Below are positions 42,852 to 54,025 of a stretch of DNA of 64,000 nt, piece after piece (the stretch's first letter is position 1; every line of letters begins with the position of its first letter). The notes below the pieces were generated by a model, which saw only the letters and a list, made by a program, of their open reading frames with translations, was not told where the DNA came from and made no database searches. A program made the position numbers and the translations under genes. The DNA is from Dendrocalamus latiflorus (taxonomy: Eukaryota > Streptophyta > Magnoliopsida > Poales > Poaceae): contig CM029672.1 in NCBI GenBank assembly GCA_017311315.1, positions 11,326,463-11,390,462 on the forward strand, given 5' to 3'.

Positions 42852-45800
42852 CTAAGTCTTGTGTGTCTCCTTGTGAGGAATCTGAGCCATCCCGATCCTG
42901 GCGCGAAGCTCCTGGAACTTGATCCGCCCAAGAGACTTGGTCAGGAAGTCGGCGAGCTGGTCTTGGGTGTTGATGTAGTTGGCCCGGACACTCCCTTCAT
43001 CCAGGCAGCTTCTGATGAAGTGATACCTCACCCGGATGTGCTTGCTGCGCTCATGGAAGACAGGGTTCTTTGCCAAGGCCAAGGCGGACTTGCTGTCCAC
43101 CCTGAGCTCCACTGCCTCCTCTGCCAAGGAGATCGCCAAGCAGTCGAGCCAGCCACAGAGCCTGAGTAGAAGCGGTAGTGGCTGCAATGTACTCTGCCTC
43201 GCAGCTAGACAAAGCCACCACCTGCTGCTTGACCGACTGCCAGCTGATCGGACACTTGCCGAGGAAGTACAGCGTCCTGCTGGTGCTCTTGCTCGTGTCG
43301 ATGTCGCCGGCGTGGTCGCTGTCGCTGTACCCGATGAAGTGCGCCGAGCCGGGGCACCTTGGGTAGTGCAAGCCGTAGTCGGAGGTGCCCGCGACGTAGC
43401 GGAGGATCCTTTTCACGGCCTGCTGGTGCTCCGTCGTCGGTCGCTGCATGAACCGGCTGACGTAGCCGACGGCGAACGCCAAGTCCGGTCGCGTGTGGAC
43501 AAGGTAGCGAAGGCTGCCCACAATGCGTCGGTACTGCGTCGCGTCCACCTCCTCCGCCGTACTCTCACAACTCAGCTTCAGCCTCTCCTCCATAGGAGTG
43601 TGGGCTGGGTTGCAGTCGGTGAGGCCGCTCAGCTCCACGATGCGCTTGGCGTAGGCAGTCTGGCGAAGAGAGATGCCGGAGCTGTCCTGGTGGACCTCGA
43701 TCCCGAGGTAGAAGGAGAGGGGCCCGAGGTCGCTCATCTGGAAGGTGGCCTTCATCTCCGCCTTGAATGCCTCGATCTCCTCCTCCTTGGTACCGGTGAT
43801 CACAAGGTCGTCGACGTAGACGCCTATCAGCAGGGCATTGCCTCCTTTGCCCCGCCGGTAGACCGCGGCCTCGTGAGTGCTCTGCTGGAATCCCATTTGC
43901 TTGAGGGTGGAGTCCAGCTTGGCGTTCCAAGCTCGCGGTGCCTGCCGCAAGCCGTAGAGGGCCTTGCGCAGGCGGAGGACCTTGCTCTCCTTGCCGGGGA
44001 TGATGAATCCCGGCGGCTGGCGGACGTAGACCTCCTCCTTCAAGTCGCCGTTGAGGAAAGCAGACTTGACGTCCATGTGATGGACGCACCAGCCCTCCTG
44101 GGCTGCGAGGGCAAGGAGGAGACGCACGGACTCCATCCGTGCAACAGGCGCGAAGGCATCGTCGAAGTCGACTCCCTCCTGCTGGACGAAGCCACGTGCC
44201 ACGAGACGCGCCTTGTGCTTGATCACCTCTCCAGCCTCGTCTTTCTTGAGCTTGAAGACCCACTTGAGGGAGATGGCGTGGTGGCCGGCTGGAAGATCGG
44301 CCAGCTCCCACGTCTTGTTTCGCTCGACGACGTCCATCTCCTCCTGCATCGCGGCACGCCATGCCGCGTCTCTCTCCGCCTCGGCGAAGGAACGAGGCTC
44401 GCCGTCGTCCTGTGCGAGGTGCAGCTCCGCCTCGAAGTCGCGCTGCGCCAGTTCAGGGACCGGCTGCTCGCCGAGGAGGTCGTCCACGGTACGGTAGCGC
44501 AGAGGCTCGTCGCCGTGGTAGGCGTCGATGCGATCCTCGTCGTTGGACAGCGGAGTGGCGAACTCCACCGTGCGCTGCTCGTCGTGGGCCGAAGCTGCCG
44601 GTGCCGAGCCTGAAGGAGTAGGCGCCGGTGTAGGAGAGCGAGGCGTGGCCGGCGGTGTTGGCGGTGGACTCGCCGGAGCCTGTGGGCTTGCCGGAGCTGG
44701 TAGTGGCGGTGGTGAAGAACTCGCCGGAGGTGGTGCGAACGAGGTGGTGGGGTAGGCGACCTCGGTGAAGACGAGCTGCTGGCTCCCCCCGCCTCCTCGA
44801 AGTGGACGTAGTCGACGACGAAATCGCTGGTCGTCGGAGTCGAGCCGTCATCCACCATCTTGCCCCACGTCCAGCCTCGCCCTTCGTCGAACACGACGTC
44901 ACGCGTGATGCGCACGCGCCGTGTCGCAGGGTCGAGGACGCGGTAGGCCTTGGCGCCCTCCGCGTAGCCGATGAAGACGCCTGGCGTGCTCCGGTCGTCG
45001 AGCTTGCCGACGTGGTTGAGCTCCTTGACGAAGGCCAGGCAGCCGAAGACACGGAGGTGGTTCACCGCGGGCTTGTGCCCGTGCCAGGCCTCGTATGGCG
45101 TCTTGCCGTCGAGGGCCTTGGTGGGGGAGCGGTTGAGCAAGTGGACGGCAGTCATCACCGCCTCACCCCAGTAGAATGCTGGCATCCCTCTCTGCTTGAG
45201 GAGGGCGCGGGCGGTGGCCACCACCGTCTGGTTGCGGCGCTCGACGACGCCGTTCTGCTGCGGGGTGTACGGCGCGGAGAAGTGACGATGGATCCCCTCG
45301 TCGGCACAGTACGCCGCGAACTCGGCCGCCGTGAACTCACCGCCGTTGTCCGTGCGTAGGACCCGAAGCTTGCGGCCGCACTCCGCCTCCGCAGCAGCTT
45401 GAAGGCGCTTGATGGCGTCCGCCGCGGCTGCCTTGACGTCGAGCAGGACAGCCCACATGTAGCGGGACACGTCGTCGACGAGGAGGAAGTAGCGCCGGCC
45501 TCCAGGTGTAGCCGATGTCACGGGGCCACAGAGGTCACCGTGTACGAGCTCCAGCTTCTCCTTGGCGCGGAAGCTCGCCTGGCGAGGGAAGGGGAGCCGC
45601 CGCAGCTTGGTGAGGACGCAGGTGTCGCAGAACTGCTCCACGTGGTCGACGTGCGGCATGCCCCGCACCATTTCCTTGCTGCCGAGCCGCCTCAGGGCCT
45701 CAAAGTTGAGGTGCCCAAAGCGCTCGTGCCACCTCCAAGCGTCGTCGTCGCGGCGGGCTGCAAGACACAGAGGTTGTGCCACCTGCGCGTGAAGGACGTA

Positions 45801-47696
45801 GAGGCGGTTGCTCCTGTTGACCTTGACGAGGAGCCGGCGGCGATGATCCCAGATGTGCAGCACCCCGCGCTCGATCTCCACGCGCGATCCGTTCTCATCC
45901 AGCTGTCCCAAGCTGATGATGGAGTTCCTCAACGCGGGGATGTAGTAGATACCGGTGAGCAGCCGGTGCTCGCCAGTCTTGGCGACGAAGACGACAGAGC
46001 CGACGCCCTTGATCTCCACGGCGGAAGCGTCGCCGAACTTGACGATGCCTCGAACGCCTGAGTCGAGCTCGGAGAAGAACTCCCGCCGCCCGGTCATGTG
46101 GTGGGTGGCGCCGGTGTCGAGGCACCACCCGTCGGTCTTGTCGTTGCCGGAACTGTCGCCGAGGAGGGCATGTGCTTTTGGCTCCTCAAGGTGGAGGAGA
46201 GTCGCTGCGGCCGGTGCCGCTGGAGGTAGTTCGATGCTCGCATGAGCAATGAACAGAGTCGGCTGCTCCTCCTCCTCCGCCTGCGCGTCGTGGGCCTGGC
46301 CGCGTCGTGGCTGTCGACAATCCTTGGCCCAGTGACCAGGCTTGCCGTAGTTGTGGCAAGAGTCGTCTCGTGCCGGCTTTTGCTTGCCAGCGGCGCCGCC
46401 CTGGGCGCCTCCACGGTCATCACCCTCGGCACGTCCTCGCGCCCCTGCCTGGGCGTCTTTGCGTGGCTTGCCGCGCTTGCCACGCTTGCGGTCGCCTGTC
46501 GTGGAAGAAGGCTCCCCCTTCTTCCTGTCACCTTGGCCGGCAGCCTATTCCCCCCATGTGAGGAGGAGCTTCCCGCCAATGGTGACGGGTCCCGAGAGGC
46601 GCTGTGGCTCATCGCTGTCAACGACCTTGAGGCGACCCAACGCCTCCTCGATCGTCATCGTGGAGAGGTCCAGCAGAGACTCGATCGAGCGAGCCATCTG
46701 CTTGTACTTCTCGGGGACGCAGCGGAAGAGCTTTTCCACAGCTCTCTCCTCGCCGTAGGTGTCGTCGCCGAACTGCACCATCTTCTGCAACAGAGTGTTG
46801 AGACGGAGAGCAAAGTCATCAACGTCCTCACCTGGCTTGAAGGCCAGGTTCTCCCACTCCTTGCGTAGTGCCTGTAATGTAGACTTGCGGGCGCGGTCGC
46901 TGCCGATGCGTGCTGCAGCGATGGCGTCCCAAGCCTCTTTGGCAGTCCGCTTGTTGGTAAGCGAGAACTGCATCTCGGGCGGGACTGCAGCGATGAGAGC
47001 ATCCAGCGCCCGTCGATCCTGGTCGTAGTCGAGGTCGCCGTACCGGACTGCATCCCACATATGCCGCACCTGGAGCTTTACCCTCATCACCGCAGCCCAC
47101 TCGACGTAGTTGGTCTTGGTGAGGGTAGGCCACCCGCCGCCGGGGCCGACGTCCCTGACGACAGCCTGGTACTCGTGGTGACCACGGTACCGAACCGGGG
47201 AGAGAGAGCCGCGTCGCCTGTGAAAGCCGCGCTCTCCGTCGACCCGTACGCCGCCGCCGTGCGTGCCTCCTCCAGGAGCGCCACCGCCGTGCGCGCCTCC
47301 TCCAGGAGCGCCGCCGGCGCATCCGCGCCTGTCTGGGCTGCCGCCGCGCTCGTGGGCGTGCGCGGCTGCCCACTGCGCCGCTCGCCCTCGCGCTGCCTCC
47401 CTCTCCAGCAGCTCAAGATCCGCGTCGGCGCTGTCATCAGCAGAGATGGAGCTGTTGTTGCTGCCGCGCAGAACCTCGACCTCCGCTGCTGCCGCACGCG
47501 CTGCATCTGCCGCCGCCGCTGCTTCCACCTCTGCTCTGGCTGCTGCCAGCTCCGCCGCCGCCAGCCTTGACGCCCTTTCCGCCGCCGCAGCGGCCTGTGC
47601 CGCCGCTCGCTCGCGTTCCTCTACCACAGCGAGTTCGGCTTCCTGCCGCCGCCGCGTGCTCGAGGCGACCGAGCGCTGAGACTGTCCTGCGGACAT
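42852..47696 (-). pseudogene. Copia gag-pol polyprotein with few disruptions
   Basis: Starts at ATG 47696 (MSAGQSQRSVASSTR); a Met further up lies in the LTR. Gag: Ala/Glu-rich coiled coil, then WPTLTKTNYVEWAAVMRVKL and the UBN2-like block. An in-frame TAG (46545-46547) follows GGKLLLTWGE. The zinc knuckle is CHNYGKPGHWAKDC with Tyr for the second Cys. Protease CLDTGATHHM (46118-46097), integrase HERFGHL...CDTC, HGDLCGP, RTDNGGEF, VVERRNQ, then a frame change at a C6 run (44785-44790). RT: FLNGDLKEEVYV, LYGLRQAPRAW, YVDDLVITG. RNase H: SEAEY-type SSCEAEYIAA, another frame change near 43120, then LRVDSKSALALAKNP, ending at 42852. Otherwise full length. Confidence 0.88.
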
Positions 47697-47885
47697 GGCG
47701 CGCCACCGGGGGACTGCTGCGTGGAGAGAGAGCTGCCTCTGATGAGCTGCTGCTCGTCTGAACAGGGGGGAGGAGTGAGCAGAGGCAGCCGGAGCTGCTG
47801 CTGCTGCTAGTTGGTGCTGCTGCGAGGCTGGAAGCGAGGCTGGAGGAGGGATTGAGCAGGAGATGCTCAGGCTACAGGATAGTAC

Positions 47886-47898
47886 GGCTCTGATACCA
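47886..47898 (-). promoter_or_regulatory. tRNA-iMet primer-binding site
   Basis: GGCTCTGATACCA on the + strand, two bases from the 5' LTR. Confidence 0.88.
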
Positions 47899-47900
47899 CT

Positions 47901-48278
47901 TGTTAGGCGCTGGATTCTTGCTCTTGGTGATAGCAAGATCCTTACTCTCATCGAGAGGATGAACACTTGGAGATGGGGCAATTTTCTAGGTTTATTTCTC
48001 ACACAATGCCATGCCAACCTGAGGGGTTGGGGATACAAATTTATAGGCTGTTAACCAGCCAAGCATATGCTAAGATGCTAGTCTAAGATGCTGTCCTAGA
48101 TGCTAGTCAAGATGCTGTCCTAGATGCTAAGATGCTAGTCTAAGATGCTGTCCTAGATGCTAAGATGTTAGTCTAAGATGTTGTCCTAGATGCTAGTCAA
48201 GATGTTGTCCTAAGGGCAGCAAAAACACCATGTGCTGCAGCCCCACAAGCACCAGCCAACACAGAGACTTATCCATCA
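47901..48278 (-). repeat. 5' LTR of the antisense Copia
   Basis: 378 bp, TG...CA. Compared with the other LTR it has an extra CAGC near 48057, different repeat numbers in the minisatellite (48070-48215) and scattered substitutions (for example GATGGGG against GATAGGG). Confidence 0.9.
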
Positions 48279-48283
48279 GTAGC

Positions 48284-48875
48284 AACCCAAATTATGTACC
48301 ATGCAAGGATTACACAATCTAGCTTAGATCTTTGCCCGGCTATGTTCCTAGACTAAATTACCTGAAGTGAATAAAAATCCATGAGTAATGTTCTGATGTG
48401 CTGTGCAATGCCGTAATGTAACAGAAACTCAATAAACAGCAGAATACTATGGATTCGGCTAACGAGGCAGTGAATAGGGGTGCACGTAAACTGACTGAGC
48501 CAAAATAACTGAACTTGACACAGAACAAAATAGGTGAGAATGCATATGAAATTCAACATGGGGCACAATTTATAAAAGAATTGAACAATTCATTCTCTTA
48601 GCACATCTCCAACTGATGCTCGGTACTGCATAAGGTTGCAGAGTATTACAAAAGAATCAATCAAATTGACATCATAAAGCAGTTTGTACATCAGCAGAAG
48701 TACAAAAGCAAAAAAAGATTTTGCCCTACTGTACCAAAAGAATTTCAGTATATTGTAGGGACATCCATATATGGTGTTGCAGTACTACAGATGGCAATGC
48801 ATCTAAGCATGTTTTTAATTGCACTCTCACCCTATTCAGTTGGTTGTAATCCCTAATTAAAACAGCCCGCCCTTT
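48284..48875. other. Displaced psbR-2 3' flank and kinase 3' UTR
   Basis: Begins with AACCCAAATTATGTACC, matching AACTATGTACC after the psbR-1 stop (34276), so it is the original psbR-2 3' UTR. Homology to 34490-34770 continues to about 48740. The right part is probably 3' UTR of the convergent receptor-kinase gene. Confidence 0.6.
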
Positions 48876-51413
48876 TCATGGCACCTCAATTTTGATATCA
48901 ACAGCTTCCCCATTTCCATCCCTAGAGTCTGCACTAGCGGATTCCTCAACTTCTTCGATGCACCCAATATTAATAGATGCATCAACGAGCTTTAGTTCAG
49001 GCCCTGAAAAATCATCAGCATTTGCACTTTGCAGATGACCTTGGTACAACTGCAAAGCACTCTCTAGGTGCCACAGGACTTCACCCATCGAAGGCCGGTT
49101 CCTACCCTCGTCTGCAAGGCATTTTTCTGCTATCTCACTGAATTTCTTCATGGATTCCTGTGTATAATTCCCATCTAATCGAGGGTCGATTATGGTCTCA
49201 AGTAACTTCTGACTTTGCCACTTGAGAGCCCACTCAGCAAGGTTTATCTGATCTCTTGGCAAGGTCGGGTTTATGACTGGTCGAGCACATAGCACTTCAA
49301 ACAGCACAACACCAAAAGAGTAGACATCTGAACTTTGAGTTAACTGCTGTCTCCTATAGTATTCTGGATCAAGGTAACCGAAGCTCCCTTTCACAGCAGT
49401 ACTAACATGAGTATGATCTAATGGTGGACCATCTTTTGAGATGCCAAAATCTGCCATCTTTGCTACAAAGTTGTCATCTAACAAAATATTTGTAGTCTTG
49501 ACATCCCTGTGAATTATACCCCTGTCAAGTCCAGTGTGAAGGTAGTGAAGCCCCCGTGCTGCGCCAACACATATTTCAAGCCTTTGCTTCCATGTAAGAA
49601 CAGGATGGTCACTTCCATACAGATGGCTCCTCAAGGTGCCATTTGCCATGTGCTCATAAACTAAGATCATCTCATTTTGCTCATCACAATAGCCAATTAA
49701 GGACACAAGGTGCCGGTGTCGCACCCTTGAGAGCATCCCAATCTCAGTTTCGAATTCCTTCACACCCTGCTGAGACTCAGTATGCCCCCTCTTTATTGCG
49801 ACAAGAGTGTGATCTTCCATTTCACCCTTGTAGACCTTGCCAAAACCTCCAACTCCAATCACCAAGGATTCATCAAAGTTTATGGTGGCTGTTCTGATTT
49901 CTGCAATGGTGAACTGCCTGCCCATCCGGCTGCTCCCAAATGCTCCAGCTGTGCGAAGGGTTGGGGAACGAGAATTTGTAGCAGTTGTAGTAGCACCATG
50001 GAGCACAAGTGGCCGCCAACCCGGTGGGTTGTCCTTGTTTTTGTTAGCTGAAGTCTTTTTCTTCTGTTGCAGATAGAAACAGATACAAAAAACACCAACA
50101 ATTGAGATAAAAATTACCAGACCTGCAGCAGCACCAATAAGTACCCACATGGGGCTCCGTTTTGGTTTCCTCATGCCACCATTGATACCCCCAATTCTCA
50201 CAGTTGGATGAGCAAGATTTCCATTCCTACTGACCTTAAATATCTCCATGCCATTCAAAAGAGCATCAGTCGCCGCAGCACCTGCTGAGGACTCGGAACC
50301 CAACTGAACCCAAAGAGTGTCTGTCTGCGCCGAGGCAGCATCAAGGAAGTCCTCATGAAAAGCCTTGTTCTTCCCCCCAGCTCTCGCAAACACATCAAAG
50401 TTTTCGGCAGCAGTCTTGTTGTTTATGTAAATCTTGAATTTCCGCTGTTCCGCCTTGTTGTACTCCAGCTCGCAGAAATGCAGCCGGATCAGGTAATCAA
50501 AGCCAGGGTCTATATCAAAGCTCCACGATACATTGAATTTCTTCTCCATGACGAAACTCTCCGTCGTTACCCTGGCGGTTTCGTAGAGCCTCAAAGGCGC
50601 AGATGCAGAATCATCACTCGACACATAACTTATGTTGGAAGAATTAGAGATGGCACTTGCAGCATTCAGAGAGAATATGAAATACTCATCTGAATCCCAC
50701 TTCCTCCACAAGCCCGGATCCTCTTTCCTTTCTATCTTGGCACATCCCACACACAGCCTGTACATAGTCTCAATGCCGCTGCCCCTGAGGTCGAAAGGGC
50801 CCTTCAACCCAAAACCACCCACTTTGTTAACCGAATAAAAAATCGAGTTGCCAGATACAGGTACAACCTCCATGGCATTGATGAAGGCAAATGATCCCGC
50901 ATCAGGGGAGAACTCAATCTCCAGCTTACTTGAGGTAACATTGAGAAGGTACTCCTTCACAATGACGCTGCTAGTGGAGTTGATCTTGGAGTTCCTCCGG
51001 TAGATTTCTCCAGGGACATTGAACTTGGAAACCAGCTTCAGGCCATTAGCCGTGACATCGAAGAGCGATTCCTTGGCACTGAGATTGGTGAACAGCTGAC
51101 AGAAATGGAGCCGGAGGAAGTAGCTTCCGGCGGCAATGCCGAACTTGTAGCTTGAGGGTGAATCGAAGATACGAGCAGTCTTGTACAAATCTCCGTACAA
51201 CTCTTCTCCATCAACTCCTGGAGCCGAGGCAATGGCTCCGGGGAAGCTGAGTGTGAAGTTATTGGGAGGGGAATCCCCCACCCATCTCATACCATCAACA
51301 TCAGTGCTGGAATCCGAGCCGCAGTTTATCAGGATTGGTTCGGGTTGCGCTCGCACATTCTCCAGGATCAAGAATACCACCAGGATCAACAGCAATTTGG
51401 GGAAAGATTTCAT
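48876..51413 (-). CDS. CrRLK1L-type malectin-like receptor kinase (HERK/THESEUS-like)
   Basis: 845 residues from the ATG at 51413-51411. The frame is open further up, but this Met begins a clear signal peptide (MKSFPKLLLILVVFLILENVRA) and the upstream part crosses a 5'-UTR splice acceptor. Residues 28-400 are malectin-like (ILINCGS, FLRLHFCQL, YLIRLHFCELEYN, TDALLNGMEIFKVS), with many N-glycosylation sites. Membrane span about 421-447. Kinase about 501-780: GVGGFG loop at 520-525, Lys541 (VAIKR), HRD 635-637, DFG 655-657, YLDPEYY. All catalytic residues are present. CrRLK1L members sense cell-wall state or RALF peptides at the plasma membrane. Coding in one exon, as usual for the family. The exact member cannot be fixed without a tree. 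Confidence 0.93.
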   Translation of the reverse strand: MKSFPKLLLILVVFLILENVRAQPEPILINCGSDSSTDVDGMRWVGDSPPNNFTLSFPGAIASAPGVDGEELYGDLYKTARIFDSPSSYKFGIAAGSYFLRLHFCQLFTNLSAKESLFDVTANGLKLVSKFNVPGEIYRRNSKINSTSSVIVKEYLLNVTSSKLEIEFSPDAGSFAFINAMEVVPVSGNSIFYSVNKVGGFGLKGPFDLRGSGIETMYRLCVGCAKIERKEDPGLWRKWDSDEYFIFSLNAASAISNSSNISYVSSDDSASAPLRLYETARVTTESFVMEKKFNVSWSFDIDPGFDYLIRLHFCELEYNKAEQRKFKIYINNKTAAENFDVFARAGGKNKAFHEDFLDAASAQTDTLWVQLGSESSAGAAATDALLNGMEIFKVSRNGNLAHPTVRIGGINGGMRKPKRSPMWVLIGAAAGLVIFISIVGVFCICFYLQQKKKTSANKNKDNPPGWRPLVLHGATTTATNSRSPTLRTAGAFGSSRMGRQFTIAEIRTATINFDESLVIGVGGFGKVYKGEMEDHTLVAIKRGHTESQQGVKEFETEIGMLSRVRHRHLVSLIGYCDEQNEMILVYEHMANGTLRSHLYGSDHPVLTWKQRLEICVGAARGLHYLHTGLDRGIIHRDVKTTNILLDDNFVAKMADFGISKDGPPLDHTHVSTAVKGSFGYLDPEYYRRQQLTQSSDVYSFGVVLFEVLCARPVINPTLPRDQINLAEWALKWQSQKLLETIIDPRLDGNYTQESMKKFSEIAEKCLADEGRNRPSMGEVLWHLESALQLYQGHLQSANADDFSGPELKLVDASINIGCIEEVEESASADSRDGNGEAVDIKIEVP

Positions 51414-51516
51414 CTTTGTCTTGGACGATCCTTGGTGACCTCCGGAGCCGCAATTTTTGAAGCGATTAAACCCTACTTGGATCACCAGAATTCCTCCTTG
51501 GTCAAGAAATCGCAAC

Positions 51517-51710
51517 CTGCGAGCGCCAAGAAAAACAGCATTACCCTCCAGGAAAAGCTTCAAGAAAAGACAGAAGAACCAAGATTAAGCTTGGAAAAAC
51601 AAGATCAAGAACATGAACGAAGCGAAGAGGAGGAAAAGCAAAAGCCGCAAATTTTTTTCTCAATCAATGAGAGAGAGAGCTCGAGACTTTGGATTCTTGG
51701 TTCCACTCAC
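51517..51710 (-). other. 5'-UTR intron of the receptor kinase gene
   Basis: On the minus strand a donor CAG|GTGAGTGG (51710) and an acceptor TTCTTGGCGCTCGCAG (51517) bracket 194 bases. The acceptor lies 103 bases before the chosen ATG. The first exon probably continues to about 51900 with a (CTT)n-rich leader (51889-51921). Confidence 0.6.
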
Positions 51711-51960
51711 CTGAGGAATTCTTGATTCTTGCTCGACGATTGGAGACCTCTCTCCAGGAACCAGGATCAAGGGCGCCGCCAGAAGAAGCAAGAAACCTCA
51801 AAACAAATAAACAGCACTGCGGAGAAACTTAAGAATGACGAATTGCAGTATGGCACAACAAATGGCAAGTCCTACTTAGCTTCAGAGACCTGAAGAAGAA
51901 GAACAAGAAGAAGAAGAAAGACCACCCCAAGTGCTGCTAATAATAATGCTATTCAGCAAT
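51711..51960 (-). promoter_or_regulatory. First exon and short upstream of the kinase gene
   Basis: Leader-like DNA with a (GAA)n/(CTT)n run at 51889-51921. No clear TATA box. The MULE begins at 51961, so the native promoter farther out was displaced 8.4 kb away or the MULE end now supplies it. Confidence 0.4.
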
Positions 51961-52105
51961 GGATTTTTTTATTTGATCCATCGTGCCACGTTAATTTAGA
52001 AATTGCCCTCATATGGTATAAAATTGCAAATCAATCCTCTCTTCTAAGCACGGAACAATCTACTATCGGTATGTCGCTCCTAACGTGCCACGCGGCACTC
52101 CCCAT

Positions 52106-52829
52106 CATGGTTCAGAAAACCGGCGGTTACCGGCCGGTAACCGCCGGTAACCGGATATACCGGACTGAACCGGTAAGAAAAATCCCGGCCGGAAATTTTC
52201 AAATGAGATTTCGAATTTGTGACTGTATAATGCAGTTGGTAGGTTGGTTTAGGCATTGTTTGTGATAGATTAGCTATTGTAGGAGGTAAAAATGGATGAA
52301 TTATTGTGATATGCAGCTAGTTTGGTTATTGGCAAACATGTTGGGCCTAGTGTGCTGGAAAGAACATTGGATGCTTGCCTTTGAGAGTGTTTTGCAGCAC
52401 TTTAGCAGTAAAGAAAGTGCAGCAGCAGCAGCCACAGATGAAGGGGAGAAGAGAGCAGCAACCAGGGGAGAAGAGGAGCAGCTGCAGCACGCTAGGGAGA
52501 AGAGGAGCAGCTGCAGCAACATGCTAGGAGATAAGAGGAGCAGCTGCAGCAGCAAATAGAAGAAGAGCAGCAGCAGATCAGCAGCAAATAGAAGAAGAGT
52601 AGCAGCAGATCAGCATATTCATCTGAGTTTATCCGGTTTATCCGGTTTTTCACCGGTTTTCCCGGTTTCCGGCCGGTAACCGGTCCGGTTACCGGCCACA
52701 TCCCGCTCACCCCAAAATTTCCATTCGGCAAATTTTGACCGGTTTTTAACCGGGTTTTCCGGTAACCGGCCGGTTACCGGTACCGCCCGCCCGGCGGGAT
52801 TTGATCCGGTTCCGGTTTTTCGATCCTTG
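52106..52829. mobile_element. hAT MITE (724 bp) in the MULE left terminal repeat
   Basis: Begins CATGGTTCAGAAAACCGG and ends CCGGTTTTTCGATCCTTG (imperfect inverted pair). CTCCCCAT is duplicated exactly at 52098-52105 and 52830-52837. It shares inner sequence with the 384-bp MITE at 36879 and is enlarged by (AGC)n-type repeats (52430-52610). Confidence 0.88.
52425..52615. repeat. AGC/GCA-rich simple repeats
   Basis: AGCAGCAGCAG, repeated GAAGAGGAGCAGCTGCAGCA and GAAGAAGAGCAGCAGCAGATCAGCA units within the hAT MITE. Accounts for much of its extra length. Confidence 0.8.
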
Positions 52830-52989
52830 CTCCCCATAGTGCGGCACAAGCTGACCAGGCGCGACAGGTGACGGGCCCTACGGAGGTGTTGCGCCACCCA
52901 AGTGCGGCAGGAAGCAGGTGAGATGCCATGCCCCCGTTCCGTGATAGGCACCAGGACAGGTGCCGCACTAGGGAGGCGCAGCACCATGA

Positions 52990-54017
52990 CCATTTGGTTC
53001 CTTCGCACCCGAAAGGTTTGAAAAGAAAATTTGAAGTAGAAACGAGGAAAACGAAAATTTGTAAAACTCGCAAATAGATGATTATAAATATCATTACTAT
53101 ATTTTGTTGGTTGTGATCTTATCATAACAACTACAAAGTCTAATTTTGTTGTAGGGCTTGGTGTCCACAAATGCACTGGAAGGTAGCAAAGTAATGAAAT
53201 GTTCCGCTCGAAGCTAAATTGGGAGGCACGGAACCTAAAATATATTAGAGTCCCTAAACAGATGCATATTACACATGGTTACATGGCATGACGATTCAGC
53301 TAATTGCTTCTATCAACCTCGCTACTACTTCGGTACACAGCGACACAAGCATTCAGACCATGTAAGCATACATGCCTTCAGGAGAAAGGGAAAACAAAGC
53401 AGGTATGATGGGGGAATACTACAGGATGGCCTGTCTACTGCGTGCACCATGGCCATTTGCCCTTCCTTGCAAGCTCAGTGTTGCACTCCTCGCCGATCAC
53501 CTTAGCTTTGGTTGCCATTTTGCATTTTCTCTCACGCTCCTTCTCGCTTGCCTCGCGCTCCCTGCACCTACACACCTCGAGATGAGCTTACGTCTCCTAC
53601 TGGATACACTTCTTGTGCTCGCCACTCCTCCCTCCTCTCGCGGTCCCTATTGACACCCCACTCCTCGTAGTTAAGACATCACTGGTCATGTGGGTGGATC
53701 TCTTGGTCGATCCAGTAGCGGTAGCCACATAGTGGATCCGGAAAATATGAGTAGACAATAGAATATGTTAATGTGTACTTTCAAAGAGAAATATTAGGGG
53801 AATGTACTATAAACAATTCTTAACGGTTACTGATACAGCGTACCAGTGCAACAGAAAAAATGTGTTAATTATGTTACAGCGTACCAGTGTACGTGGCTAT
53901 GCGGACGATGATCCTTTAGGGTAGTCAGCGTCATACTACTGCACGGTGTACCCTTGTACGTCTGGCCGAACCATTGGTTGCACTCACACAGATGCGATAG
54001 AACGCCCTGTGTGAACG
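52990..54017. other. MULE interior, no clear gene
   Basis: AT-rich and then a charged frame on the minus strand around 53400-53650 (Arg/Glu/Lys-rich, REKMQNGNQS and nearby). It may be the decayed 3' end of the PMD gene. I cannot assign it. Confidence 0.35.
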
Positions 54018-54025
54018 TGCCCAAC

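Larger units (their letters stand above)
42483..48278 (-). mobile_element. Copia element, antisense, in the 3' UTR of psbR-2
   Basis: LTRs 42483-42843 and 47901-48278; both begin TGTTAGGCGCTGG and end TTATCCATCA on the + strand. TSD GTAGC at 42478-42482 and 48279-48283. PBS inverse GGCTCTGATACCA at 47886-47898 and pyrimidine run CTCTCCCCCTAAG (42844-42856) confirm minus orientation. Internal gag-pol is nearly complete. LTRs differ by several substitutions and by indels in an inner short tandem repeat, so it is older than the intronic Copia. It moved the original psbR-2 3' end 5.8 kb downstream. Confidence 0.92.
51961..52985. repeat. MULE left terminal inverted repeat (interrupted)
   Basis: Matches the inverse of 60110-60395 over about 280 bases once the hAT MITE (52106-52829) is removed. 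The pairing runs from TTTTTTTATTT at the outer edge to GATAGGCACCA inside. Confidence 0.7.

Noticed and set aside
43036..44613. A 525-residue open frame on the + strand
   Set aside because: It is antisense to the Copia RT/RNase H frame; GC-rich codons keep the other strand open. The sense strand has YVDD, RNase H and integrase motifs.
45399..46868. Long + strand frames over the Copia gag and integrase
   Set aside because: Composition-driven antisense shadows of the minus-strand polyprotein, with no domain text of their own.
51414..51563. Kinase start at the first in-frame Met (51563)
   Set aside because: The extra 50 residues lack a signal peptide and span a splice acceptor; the Met at 51413 begins a clear signal peptide.
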